NCBI GenBank assembly: GCA_014904985.1
Contig: MU129322.1
Coordinates: 1-28,955, forward strand
Direction of reading: 5' to 3'
From: Hydnum rufescens UP504
Lineage: Eukaryota; Basidiomycota; Agaricomycetes; Cantharellales; Hydnaceae
DNA: 28,955 nucleotides
Under the pieces are notes generated by a model. It did not search any database, was not told the DNA's origin, and was given only the letters and a program-made list of their open reading frames with translations. Shown here piece by piece: positions 8,421 through 17,497 of the stretch. The position numbers were made by a program, and so were the translations under genes. Position 1 is the stretch's first letter. Every line of letters begins with the position of its first letter.

Positions 8421-8826
8421 TGAGAGTTATGGTATTCACGCAAGAACAACTCCCCCTGATTACTAAGCGGGTGAGGACGAATTCAGTGGATCAGCAAGAC
8501 TTGAGTCGCCCAGGTGAATTAAGCAGGTGGTGGGAAGAACACACACAGAGAAGTCCTTAGCATTTAGAGGGCCTAAGCCTGACTTTTTATAGTATTTACA
8601 GGAGGGTAGAAGACACATGAAAATGGGTTAGAGAAAAGAAAAAGAATGTCCGACTGCCGGTGGTGCCAGCAAAACAAAGAGGTAAAAGATCGCCAGTGAA
8701 ACTCGGCTACAGGTTTTAGCTAGATTGGCGGATTGACGATTGGCAAGGTCGTCGGCATAGCCTCACAGGGGTCGCGCTTGTCTCCGACATCGTACCCAGT
8801 CACTTCCATATCCACTCGCTCCAACA
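8421..8826 (-). mobile_element. copia 5' LTR (406 bp, TG...CA)
   Basis: On the minus strand it begins TGTTGGAGCGAGTGG at 8826 and ends ...ATAACTCTCA at 8421, adjoining the primer site. TATAAAAAG lies at 8583-8591 (minus). The flank outside the LTR is GGTGG (8827-8831). The partner flank is lost, so no target-site duplication can be tested. The first bases resemble those of the solo LTR at 7928, suggesting related families. Confidence 0.8.
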
Positions 8827-9051
8827 GGTGGGAGTTGTAACCTAAGCTAAAACTGTGATGATCAAAACTGTGTGAAATCAGTGCTTAACTGACTTCTTTC
8901 TCAACACTCACTGGACTGAACTCCCTGAAAATTGGGGGTCCTACTCATATGAGGGGCCCCTTTCAATGGTCCAAATCTCATACAAATCTGAACAGTGGAA
9001 GTAGCTGAATTTAAGAAGTGGTCATTGAGTGATGGGTGTTCATTGAGTGGT
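8827..9051. other. Intervening sequence, no gene seen
   Basis: No ORF or recognised repeat. It contains two copies of TCATTGAGTG near 9024 and 9042 and short palindromes (CTCATATGAG, AGGGGCCCCT at about 8943-8962). It separates the copia LTR from the truncated monooxygenase and replaces the 5' half that unit B retains. Confidence 0.4.
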
Positions 9052-10116
9052 AAAATACTGTACGGGATCAACTTCTGGGGAGAAACACTGCTTTTCTTGT
9101 CACTGATGTAGAGATGGGAGATCTTGATTGTCAGGTGAGGTTTCTGCTCTCACATGCACTGTCGATCGCTGGTTTTTAGCGCTCTCTTTTCTCACGAAAG
9201 TATTGGGCCACGCATGGAAGTGCCGGCACCAGGTTGTATGTCTTCCTTTTGCCCAATGATTTCGAATCCTCGGGATCAATGGCATGGTATTGCCTCTCAT
9301 TGTATCGTTCAGGGTGCTGGCCTTGGCCATGGGTTCAGCTCATCACTTCTCAGTAGTGGGTAACGGGACCCGGGTCGTCGACATACTATGTAGGTCAATT
9401 TAGTGTGAAAGGATCCCTTGTGATGAAAAGTCTGTCTCCGCCCTCGCTCCTGTTGACATATGAAATGGAGCACATGCCTCGAATCAAGGAGATACCCTAG
9501 TTGACGACAAACGTACACACCCAATCAATGTCCGACAATGACTTGGCTTCCAAGGACGCGTCCCAGAGTGTCAATCCAGGTTTCGTGCGTGACCATATAT
9601 TCAAGCAACTAGGGGTGAATTACCAATGGAGCGAGGTCGTCTTGGACCAGCATCTCGATAGCAAGAAGAAGGTCAACATCGGAAACAAGGTGTACATGCC
9701 ATATGGGGATGAGGACGAGTGGATACAAGCGGGGGATCGGGCTGCAGATACCCCCAATCTCGTACTCGTGCCCCCTCCCGCCGAGCTGACAACGATAACG
9801 ATCTCCTGACGGCTTTTGCCCATACCGCGTTGGTCAACTCCACTTCAACTCGGGACATCTTGCATGCGCTTAGAAAATACAAAAAAGATGGTGATCACCT
9901 CGTCGATTCGTACCTTGTTCTTCCCGAGAATGCCCCTGATGGGAGGTTGGGGAGAGCAGTTGGGTATGAATCGGGTGCTCGTTGATACTCGAGGTCATGC
10001 CTGGAGGGCCCGGAAGGCCTTGCCCTTGGTCGTTGTCATTCGACGTGACCTACTTTGGTGCATTTGTACATGATACTCAAGGCGTAGAGAAATACTTTTC
10101 AAAAATATTTGTCTAG
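9052..10116 (+). pseudogene. FAD-dependent aromatic monooxygenase, 3' part (copy A)
   Basis: Homology is to phenol-hydroxylase/PheA-type flavin monooxygenases, which hydroxylate aromatic rings with NAD(P)H and O2. Visible pieces in order are GIN...GET (about 9064), FLVTDVEM, an intron at about 9137-9178, YWATHGSAGTRL (about 9205), SLLLTYEMEHMP (about 9458), GVNYQW...AGDRAADTPNLVLV (about 9615-9770) and the thioredoxin-like C-terminal domain (DSYLVLPENAPD, then YFSKIFV and TAG at 10114). The 5' half is gone, replaced by sequence next to the copia LTR. The segment that should hold the second FAD motif (GDAAH type) is missing between about 9375 and 9410. There is an in-frame TAG near 9490 and several frame changes. 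The family is clear; function is lost. Confidence 0.8.
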
Positions 10117-11170
10117 CCTTTTTCTGGCTGTGGAATTACTAGGACACTCACACATCCCTGTGATCTCTTGATGCAATGAAAGTTGTTCGCCTCAGTCCTC
10201 TGTTGTGGCCTCGTGGCATCGATTCAACAATTTCTTGGAAGATTGGCAACGCGGAAAGTCGCTGCAGTAGTCGATGCAAATCCATCCTATAGGCAGCTTT
10301 CGGAGACCGGGGGGTATTCTGTCGAATCTTCGCCTGGCGAATATCTGTGGTGCATTGGATGAGGATGGAGGATATGTGTGACCAGTCAGCCAACTCTGAT
10401 TACTAGAGGAAGACTGACTGCTTGTCATGATCAGTTCGCACATTAGACTTGACTGTGAAGCATGCGAGAAGACACCGTATCCCGCTCCTCTTGCTTTTCG
10501 TCATCTACCCAGGAGGATGCACACGATCCCTGCCCTCATTGCATTGAGTTCACGCTCAGAACCCTCAAAATTCTTCATGTATTGTACCCTATTTCCCGAT
10601 TACGGAACACACTTGATATTGTCTGTCTCCAGTCACTCACGCCTAGCAGTTTGTCTGACCATACTGGACATGGTGGAGTCTCTTCTGTAAACCGGCAAGA
10701 GATAGTCGACACTCGGCACGCGTCCGCATCACAGATGACCATTCGCCTTCCGAATTACAGTGTATGCTGCAGTATGCTTTTGGGAGATGTTGTCCCGTAC
10801 TGGCATCCAATTCATGTTGGCACCCTCGGCGTGGCGAAGAAGTGAGGTGCTGCCAGTGCTTCTCCCATCGTCGTTTGATGAAGGCAGGAGAGTAAGCAGT
10901 GAATGACGCGGGAATATATATGGCCTCGAGACAGTGATTGAACAATGGACGGTTACTAATGGCTTGTGCAGATCATTATGCCTTACATCGGGACCAGAAT
11001 CACCCCTCCTATTCTAGTTCCCTTTGCCGATATCCACTTGTCGTGATGGTCGAACACTCAAGTCTGAGCTACATCTACAACAAGTCGTTGAACGTGATTT
11101 TTTTTTGTTTTAGGGTTTGTTCTCATTTCTAGGTGGTTATGTTTGCTGCACGTTCATTGCTGAATTGAAG
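10117..11170. other. Region conserved between units, no recognisable gene
   Basis: This is collinear with 19326-21000 in unit B. A minus frame (10148-10443, with QAKIRQN and YRMDLHRLLQ) and a plus frame over the same stretch (about 10180-10330, with TRKVAAVVDANPSYRQLSET) are both partly preserved in B, so conservation does not settle which strand, if any, codes. A plus ORF opening MREDTVSRSSCF at 10462 has a B counterpart (MGEDTMSCSSCF, about 19661) disrupted by a 4-base insertion. Another minus ORF (10643-10945) shares HCLEAIYIPAS and SEGEWSSV with B. I assign no function. Confidence 0.4.
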
Positions 11171-12350
11171 AATGTAATGCAATGGATCCGGAGCCCAGCC
11201 TTCTCAACCCGCCATTGTTCGTGTCTGGTCTTTTGGATCCCAAGGCACGAGTACCTCCCTGCTAGCTCCTACAGTACAGTAGACGGTATCCAGGCTCACT
11301 TATTTTAGGCAAAAAAACAAAACATGGGTGATGCAGAACGCAGGCCCTGCATTGTGCTGCATCAAAGACTTGAAAAATAGCGTGACGCAGGAGGTTTTGA
11401 GGGCTCTGCCTGTTCTTTTCGTCATCACGATCGACTGATTTCGGGTGGTGTGATATTTACCTAGCATGGCCAGATACAAATCCCCGGAAGTCGTGTTGGT
11501 TTTGCAGATACTGTGTCACCTTTAGATCCTGTAGTGTTTGGAAAACAGTGGTATTGTCCATTCAAGCGTGTTGTCCCTTCGTTTCCTAGGTAGCTACAAA
11601 TTAGCCATGGCAGTCTAAATCCACCACTCAAAGAACCCTCAGAATAATCCAACATCCACCTCCAACATGTTCTAAGTGTGTCCCTCCCTACTCATTATGA
11701 GAAATGAAAAACTTCAATAGGTCTTGCAAACCCATATGTAGCACGTACTGTAAGCGCTATAACGATGCCAGACGGACTTCAAAGCCAGAGAAGAAGATTG
11801 TCAATGAGTGGGATCAATGATGAGTTATCTGACGGGCGCTTGGACAATGAATCAAAGGAGAGAGAAGTGACAGACAGTTCAGACATACAGTATCGGAAAC
11901 CCCGACCGCCAGCCTTTCAATCGTACCTCTTTGAGCGCTGGCTTGGACAACATCGATCCCCTTCGAACCCACCAGCCCCAAACAGCATCAGGAACATTTC
12001 CTGATAGGCCCTGCCCCATTATCTAATCCCACGCTAAGCGTGTCGAGAGTGGTCACCGAGCAAGGATCATCAGGCTCCGGAAGCGGCACCCCCTTCTCCA
12101 TTTTAAGCACCTTAACACTTCTTTGCCACCCGTAGGGGGGGATGCACTCGGAGCCATTCCCACGTTCAATCGAACTGCCAGGCAGGGTCGATCTCATCGT
12201 TGTCGCGGCCGAACGAGTCCCGTCGCAGATATTGAGGACATTCGGTGTCATTCGAGCTGAAGGTGTGTCTTCGATTTAACGTTAATGCAGATAGTGGTAG
12301 GATGGCCGCCCTGGCAGCAGGCCAATCTGCGGGCAGTCCACAATGAGTCA
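11171..12350. other. Region conserved between units, possible gene remnant
   Basis: A plus frame starting at 11183 reads MDPEPSLLNPPLFVSG then LLDPKAR, ending at a possible GT donor; unit B has the same start with few substitutions (about 20998). Downstream pieces such as VFGKQWYCPFKRV (about 11536) and RRLSMSG (about 11792) also recur in B with frame changes. A minus ORF (11988-12251, MTPNVLNI...) is conserved too, but frame-shifted in B. The pattern fits a decayed multi-exon gene that was already present before duplication. I do not recognise the family. Confidence 0.35.
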
Positions 12351-15300
12351 AGGCGGTGAAATTTGGAAAGATGAATGGAGAGGTTATTAAGAGAATGAGG
12401 GAGATTTGGGTGGAGTACTGGTCAATCTGTGCTTAGTGAGTGGCGAATGCTCAAGGCTTCCTCGTTTGCTTTGAGGCCTCTTCATGGTGGCCAAGTATTG
12501 AAAGACGATTGGAGTGGTTGTTAAGAGAAAGAGCGAGATCTGGGCGGAATACTTCGGGTCGATCTGCGGCTAGCAAGCGACGAATGTTCAAGGCCACCTC
12601 ACTTGCTCTGAGTGCCTCTTCATGGCGGCCAAACTTTGAAAGACAAATGGAGTGGTTGCTAAGAGAACAAGCGAGATCTGCGCGGAATACTTGGGGTTGA
12701 TCTGCAACTAGCAAGCGATGAATTCCCAAGACCTCCTCACTTGTCTTGAGGGCCTCTTCATCGCGGCCAATTTTGAAAGATGATTGGAGTGGTTGTTAAG
12801 AGAACCAGCGAGATCTGGGAGGAATACTTCAGGTCGATCTGCGGCTAGCAAGCGATAAATGGCCAAGGCCTCCTCATTTGCCTTGAGGGCCTCTTCATGG
12901 CGGCCAAATTTTGAAAGACGATTGGAGTGGCTGTTAAGAGAACGAGCAAGATCTGGGAGGAATACTTCGGGTCGATCTGCGACTAGCAAGCGATGAATTC
13001 CCAAGGCCTCCTCATTTACCATGAGGGCCTCTTCATCGCGGCCAAGTTTTGAAAGCTGAACGGAGAGGTTGTTAAGAGAACAAGCGAGATCCAGGTGGAA
13101 TACTTCGGGTCGATCTGCGGCTAGCAAGCGACGAATGGTCAAGGCCTCCTCATTTGCCTTGAGGGCCTCTTCATAGCGGCCAAATTTGAAAGACGACTGG
13201 AGTGGTTGTTAAGAGAAACAGCGAGATCTGGGCGGAATACTTCGGGTCGATCTGCGGCTAGCAAGCGATAAATGGTCAAGGCCTCCTCATTTGCCTTGAG
13301 GGCCTCTTCACGGCAGCCAAATTTTGAAAGATCAACGGAGAAGTTGTTAAGAGAATGAGCGAGATCTGGGCGGAATACTTCGGGCCGATCTATGGCTAGC
13401 AAGCGACGAATTCCCAAGGCCTCCTCATTTGCCTTGAGGGCCTCTTCATCACGGCCAAATTTTGAAAGATCAACAGAGAGGTTGTTAAGAGAACGAGCGA
13501 GATCTGGGCGGAATACTTCAGGTCGATCTGCGGCTAGCAAGCGATAAATGGCCAAGGCCTCCTCATTTGCCTTGAGGGCCTCTTCATAGCGGCCAAATTT
13601 TGAAAGATGACTGGAGTGGTTGTTAAGAGAAACAGCGAGATCTGGGCGGAATACTTCGGGTCGATCTCTGGCTAGCAAGCGACGAATTCCCAGGGCCTCC
13701 TCATTTGCCTTGAGGGCCTCTTCATCGCGGCCAAATTTTGAAAGCTGAACGGAGAGGTTGTTAAGAGAACGAGTGAGATCTGGGCGGAATACTTCAGGTC
13801 GATCTGCGGCTAGCAAGCGATAAACGGCCAAGGCCTCCTCATTTGCCTTGAGGGCCTCTTCATAGCGGCCAAATTTTGAAAGACGACTGGAGTGGTTGTT
13901 AAGAGAAACAGCGAGATCTGGGCAGAATACTTCGGGTCGATCTCTGGCTAGCAAGCAACGAATTCCCAGGGCCTCCTCATTTGTCTTGAGGGCCTCTTCA
14001 TCGTGGCCAAATTTTGAAAGATCAATGGAGAGGTTGTTAAGAGAAGAGCGAGATGCTGGCGGAATACCTCGGGTCGATCCGTGGCTAGCGAGCGACGAAT
14101 GTTCAAGGCCTCCTCACTTGCTCTCAGTGCCTCTTCATCATGGCCCAATCTCGAAAGGTGAACGGAGAGGCTAACAAGAGCAACAGAAAGATATGATTCC
14201 TCCCCTACAGCGCGGCATAGTACCACTGCCGTAGTCTGTACCTCAAACGCCTCCCCCCAAAGACCCAGATCGTGCAAATTCCTCGACAGGCCGTTCATCT
14301 TTCCTGCCAGCATAGCCGGATCCAATTGGACCACCCTGACATCATGCAGCTCGTTCAGGAGCTCCAACATCGCTGTAACTGTGTCACGAAGTTGACGCGT
14401 CGGGTCCCCAGTCGGCTGCTGGTGAGTTCCCCATTCCAAAACCTGCGCTTCGACATCCACACCGACCGAAATATGAGGCAAGACACCCCGGACTTCCACC
14501 GTAAGCTCCGAGATCTGCCTTGTGAGGTATGAGACATGGAAATCGTGGCCAGTTTGCAGTCCAGTCATCTCTGCGTGCCTGTTTTGTCTTCATCAGTCTC
14601 TTATTGCTATATTGAATAAAGGACGTAGATTTACCTTGAGCCCAGTGGTGTCGAGGTTGCCCGTAACCCCACCTCCTCTAGTTGTCCTTGCACAGCCACT
14701 CCGATTTGCTCAAACACTGCCTGACCTGCCGGATGCTCGAAAAAGTTGCGCATTCCTTCTAGCAGAATCGAAGTCTAAAAATTGAATTTAAAATCATTGG
14801 ATCGTCGATAGCCCCAAGTTACTCACCGGTGTATTTTCAGAGGTTAACAGGGGTCTTGCTGGGGCTGATGCGCCCAGAGATGCGGTCGTCACTACTCTGG
14901 GTGCAGGGTCGGGTGCTGTTATCGATGTCACGATCTTTACGATGACATTAGCTCATTTTCGCCAAGTGAGATGGGACCTGTCGAATACACTACTTACCTG
15001 GAAGACATGGAAACAATCTGTCAGATTCTGTTCGTGCCTCGATATCGCACTCATAATTTGATCACGCTGGATGTAGCTTCTCCAAAGATTCAAACTCGAC
15101 CATCGCTTTGCGTCAGCACAAATTGCCATCAGGTTCCTATGGCCGAAAGAGATACATTTCACTCTAGAGATTGTGGGAGGAAATTGGGAAACATACTGCC
15201 TTAAAATGAATAAACTTGAAGCTATTGCCATATTATCGAGGATGTTGCTCCCCTTCAACCCTCCCACAAAGCCCTCAAGAAACTTTGTGACCCGAACTAT

Positions 15301-15636
15301 GAGCTGCAAGCATCCATCTCTTCCGTTGCGCATGGTTTTAACTTCCTCGATTACCTCCGCTACGACGTCGAAAACTTGAGTGAGGGGACCAGAGAGTGCG
15401 CGCGGAAGAGCTGGCATATCACGGATTATGGAAGATATAACGAGAGCGGCGTCCCATCCTGGGCTGGCGTTCTCATTGAGGTAATCTGGATATGATTGCT
15501 GAGGTGTGGCAGGAGGCTCGCAATGTGTGGAAGTGGATGGTCGGTTACTACGACGGTTAGGAGAGGAATCATTGGACAGGGCTGAAGGCGGTTGGACGGT
15601 GCGTTTTCTCCTCGAGAAGGGTCTTCTGAATGGCAT
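12351..15636 (-). CDS. Four-helix-bundle (MLKL/HeLo-like) plus TPR-array protein, copy A
   Basis: Exons, from the 5' end: 15197-15636, 14998-15136, 14827-14934, 14635-14774, then 14578 downward. The introns (60, 63, 52 and 56 bases) are all GT-AG and keep one frame. I chose MPFRRPFSRR at 15636 because it is conserved in copy B while the sequence upstream is not. Residues about 75-200 contain VAEVIEEVKTMRNGRDGC and, after intron 1, RWSSLNLWRSYIQRDQI...LTDCFHVFQ. This resembles the N-terminal four-helix domain of Agaricomycete NLR-like proteins. A 150-residue linker with no P-loop leads into a TPR array of 46-residue units (consensus LAADRPEVFRPDLAxSLNN...GRDEEALKANEEAL). Frame breaks occur near 14045, 13183, 12765 and 12465, some in homopolymers. 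The last unit has a TGA in place of Arg. The likely role is a signalling or self/non-self sensor scaffold (inference). Confidence 0.72.
12436..14180 (-). repeat. Coding TPR minisatellite, period 138 bp, about 13 units (copy A)
   Basis: The landmark CAAGGCCTCCTCAT recurs at about 12442, 12585, 12727, 12863, 13001, 13139, 13277, 13415, 13553, 13691, 13829, 13967 and 14104. The spacing is 138 bases (46 codons) for most units. From 13415 to 13967 units alternate between an AIYRLL type and a GIRRLL type, so the true period there is 276 bases. Blocks 13553-13828 and 13829-14100 are nearly identical, pointing to recent unequal exchange or conversion. Confidence 0.85.
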
Positions 15637-15809
15637 GGGGCGTTGGGCACTGGAGACCCAGGGAGAGGACTTGAAAGCGAGGCGAGGCGAGGCACTACGA
15701 TGCAATGCGGGGCAGTGCGAGGCAAGAGGGATGAATCATCACCTACCCATTGGGGATGTATTCAAATCCTTTGAGGGCCTGCACAGCTCCAAGTAATTAC
15801 TAGTACACA
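15637..15809. promoter_or_regulatory. Divergent intergenic region between TPR gene and + strand gene
   Basis: About 170 bases separate the TPR start codon from the first conserved + exon. It holds a run of GCGAGGC repeats (about 15682-15722), which copy B extends and diversifies (about 26439-26510). It should contain the promoters of both genes, but I see no definite TATA box. Confidence 0.35.
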
Positions 15810-16519
15810 GACGAAGTACGCATTGTCCTTGATACGTTAGGTGATGTAGCCATCGACAAGTCCATGAATGAAGTTCTCCCTATTGAAGCTGTGATTGCCA
15901 GATGCTCCCCGCGCCGCAAGCGCTTAGCACAGGTCGTTGAAGGTCGTTTCATAAGATCGGTTTCCGGAATCGGGAGTATTTCATTTTGATGGATGCTTTT
16001 TCCCTTCCTTATTTGTCGAATTGTCGTCTCCGACGTTCCGTCTAGTTGTTCGAGTTTCCTTATTCCAGTATTGTGGGCCAGAATGGCCTTGCTACTACGG
16101 CAGCACAGGCTCAGTCTCTCTGTGCCTCTGCGACTGCCCTCAAGGAAAGTTCTCGAGCTTTGTTTCCTCACCCAAAACTGCTCCAGACGGTGCCAAACGA
16201 TCTCTGGTCCCCTGAGGCTGACCCGGATGAGCACCGACCCCAATCCCCACAGTGCACCACTGCGGGCATTCTTCTCGATGTTTCACACGAATTACAGCCT
16301 CTGACCGGCCGACGACCCACCCCCCCAGACCACCAACTCACATCGTATCCACTCGCCCTCCCTTGCACCCCAAGGGGGCGTGCTGTAGATACCTTCGCAT
16401 CTCCGTACCGCTGTTCGATTGGTCTTGCACAGTTGAACCTGGAATCCTTGACTCGGACTTTATCGCCACTTAAAAGAGGTCTCCTAGATGTATCATGCAT
16501 ACGATTCCATCTCTCATGA
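15810..16519 (+). CDS. Unrecognised two-exon gene (copy A)
   Basis: Exon 1 (about 15810-15932) encodes DEVRIVLDTLGDVAIDKSM then PIEAVIARCSPRRKRLAQ. An intron at 15933-16045 (GTCGTT...TCTAG, 113 bases) joins in phase 0 to exon 2 (16046-16519, FEFPYSSIVGQNGLAT, then LKESSRALFPHPKLLQ). Exon 2 stays open for 157 codons. Unit B has the same exons at about 26590-26707 and 26821 onward with mostly conservative changes in the first 50 codons of exon 2, while the tail diverges with indels. The start codon is not resolved, and the 5' splice site is weak. I do not recognise the family. Conservation across the duplicates and the phase-matched intron are the evidence for coding. Confidence 0.45.
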
Positions 16520-16644
16520 CTCTCTAATCTGCATAGAGTATCTGGTTCCTCTCTGATCCCGCCACTCTGGCGACTGTTTCCGAGAATTGCCATGCCTCAG
16601 TGTGGGGACTCTTCTCCCTGTCGCTCAATGAGTGGACACTAAAT

Positions 16645-16845
16645 GTTGATGCCCTCTGGATTTGTCTTGACTGCTTCCTCATAGTGGCCCAATTTTAAAA
16701 GATGGATAGAGACCTTGACATGAGAGTGAACGCGGCCTAGACATGATATTTCGGGTCGATCTGCTTGCAGGCCGCTGTAAATGTTCGCCATTTACCTTCA
16801 GCGCTTCCTCATGATGACCAGATTTCGAAAGATATGTGGGGGTCG
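16645..16845 (-). pseudogene. TPR gene relic (unit A)
   Basis: The minus strand encodes broken TPR units: a GHHEEALK-type helix, then a RPEI-like linker, then a LLKLGHYEEAVKTNPEG segment, in shifting frames. The layout and residues match the TPR units of the neighbouring gene but are more divergent. It lies about 1 kb upstream of that gene's start, so it is a separate, mostly lost TPR gene or a displaced fragment. Its counterpart in unit B is at 27407-27610. Confidence 0.55.
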
Positions 16846-17490
16846 AGAACTCACGTTCAGGTTCTCGGGCCCGGTTTTCTGGTGCTCGCGTAGCTCAGCC
16901 AGCCTGGATTTCACCCATTTCAGCCTCCTGCATGACGGGAGAGCGAAAACCCTATGTCATGTAAATATCAGAGTTGGAGACTTAGGACTCTTAATCAAGA
17001 ATGATGCAAACACCTCAACTATATTGCTCTTCCATGCAAGCTTTCTCCAGTTCTTGTCCACTCTCGCATCCTGTCTTGCCATGCATATCTGAACGTCATT
17101 TCTGGATCCACAGCCGATCGTCCAGCCGAGTATTTGATTGCAGATCTTGTGAATAAGTGGTGCAAAGGCGCTTGACTGGAAACGTGGTTGAACTTGGCAA
17201 CCAGCTCACGGAGTCCTGTCAGGCCTGCAGCACTGGAGGATCCTACATACTTGTTGGAGGTGTCGGCTCGACACCAACCTACGCTCACATGGCACAGCCT
17301 TAATCGTCTATATGAGGAGGAATATTGTAGTGTGCGTATCCTTCACATCTTCATCCACACATGTCATCACCCCAAGAACTCGTTGTAGGCTGTCCCACTA
17401 AAAGCCCGAGGCGTACTGTAATCTGATTCCCGCATTGGTCGGGGCTGGACAGTGCACGTCCTCCCCTCCAATACCAAATCTGTGCTAATT
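16846..17490. other. Conserved intergenic region upstream of monooxygenase B
   Basis: No gene is recognised. The segment is collinear with about 27611-28235 and includes a repeat seen three times in the window (17103-17288). It probably holds the promoter and any 5' exon of the monooxygenase at 17498. Confidence 0.4.
17103..17288. repeat. Short dispersed segment, copy 1 of 3
   Basis: It starts TGGATCCACAGCCGATCGTC and matches 27859-28038 and 28485-28669. In all three a plus frame keeps parts of ADRPAEH, ADLVNK and CGTGGP, but stops and indels occur. Minus frames are about equally preserved, so coding status is unresolved. Two copies sit directly upstream of monooxygenase 5' exons. Confidence 0.55.
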
Positions 17491-17497
17491 TCTCACT

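Larger units (their letters stand above)
5807..8826 (-). mobile_element. Ty1/copia retrotransposon fragment, minus strand, 3'-truncated
   Basis: Reading leftward the order is LTR (8421-8826), primer binding site, leader, gag, zinc knuckle and protease, with an insertion in gag. Everything 3' of the protease (integrase, RT, RNase H, 3' LTR) is missing because the chromovirus LTR begins at 5806. This gene order (protease directly after gag) and the gag family identify Ty1/copia. Confidence 0.85.

Noticed and set aside
12451..14174. Plus-strand ORFs across the TPR arrays (also 22627-25099)
   Set aside because: They repeat with the 138-base period (ASSxxPNFER...LLRERARSGRN) and are antisense shadows of the TPR units.
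12436..14180. CRISPR-like or satellite DNA array
   Set aside because: The 138-base period equals 46 codons and translates into TPR helices; there are no unique spacers between repeats.
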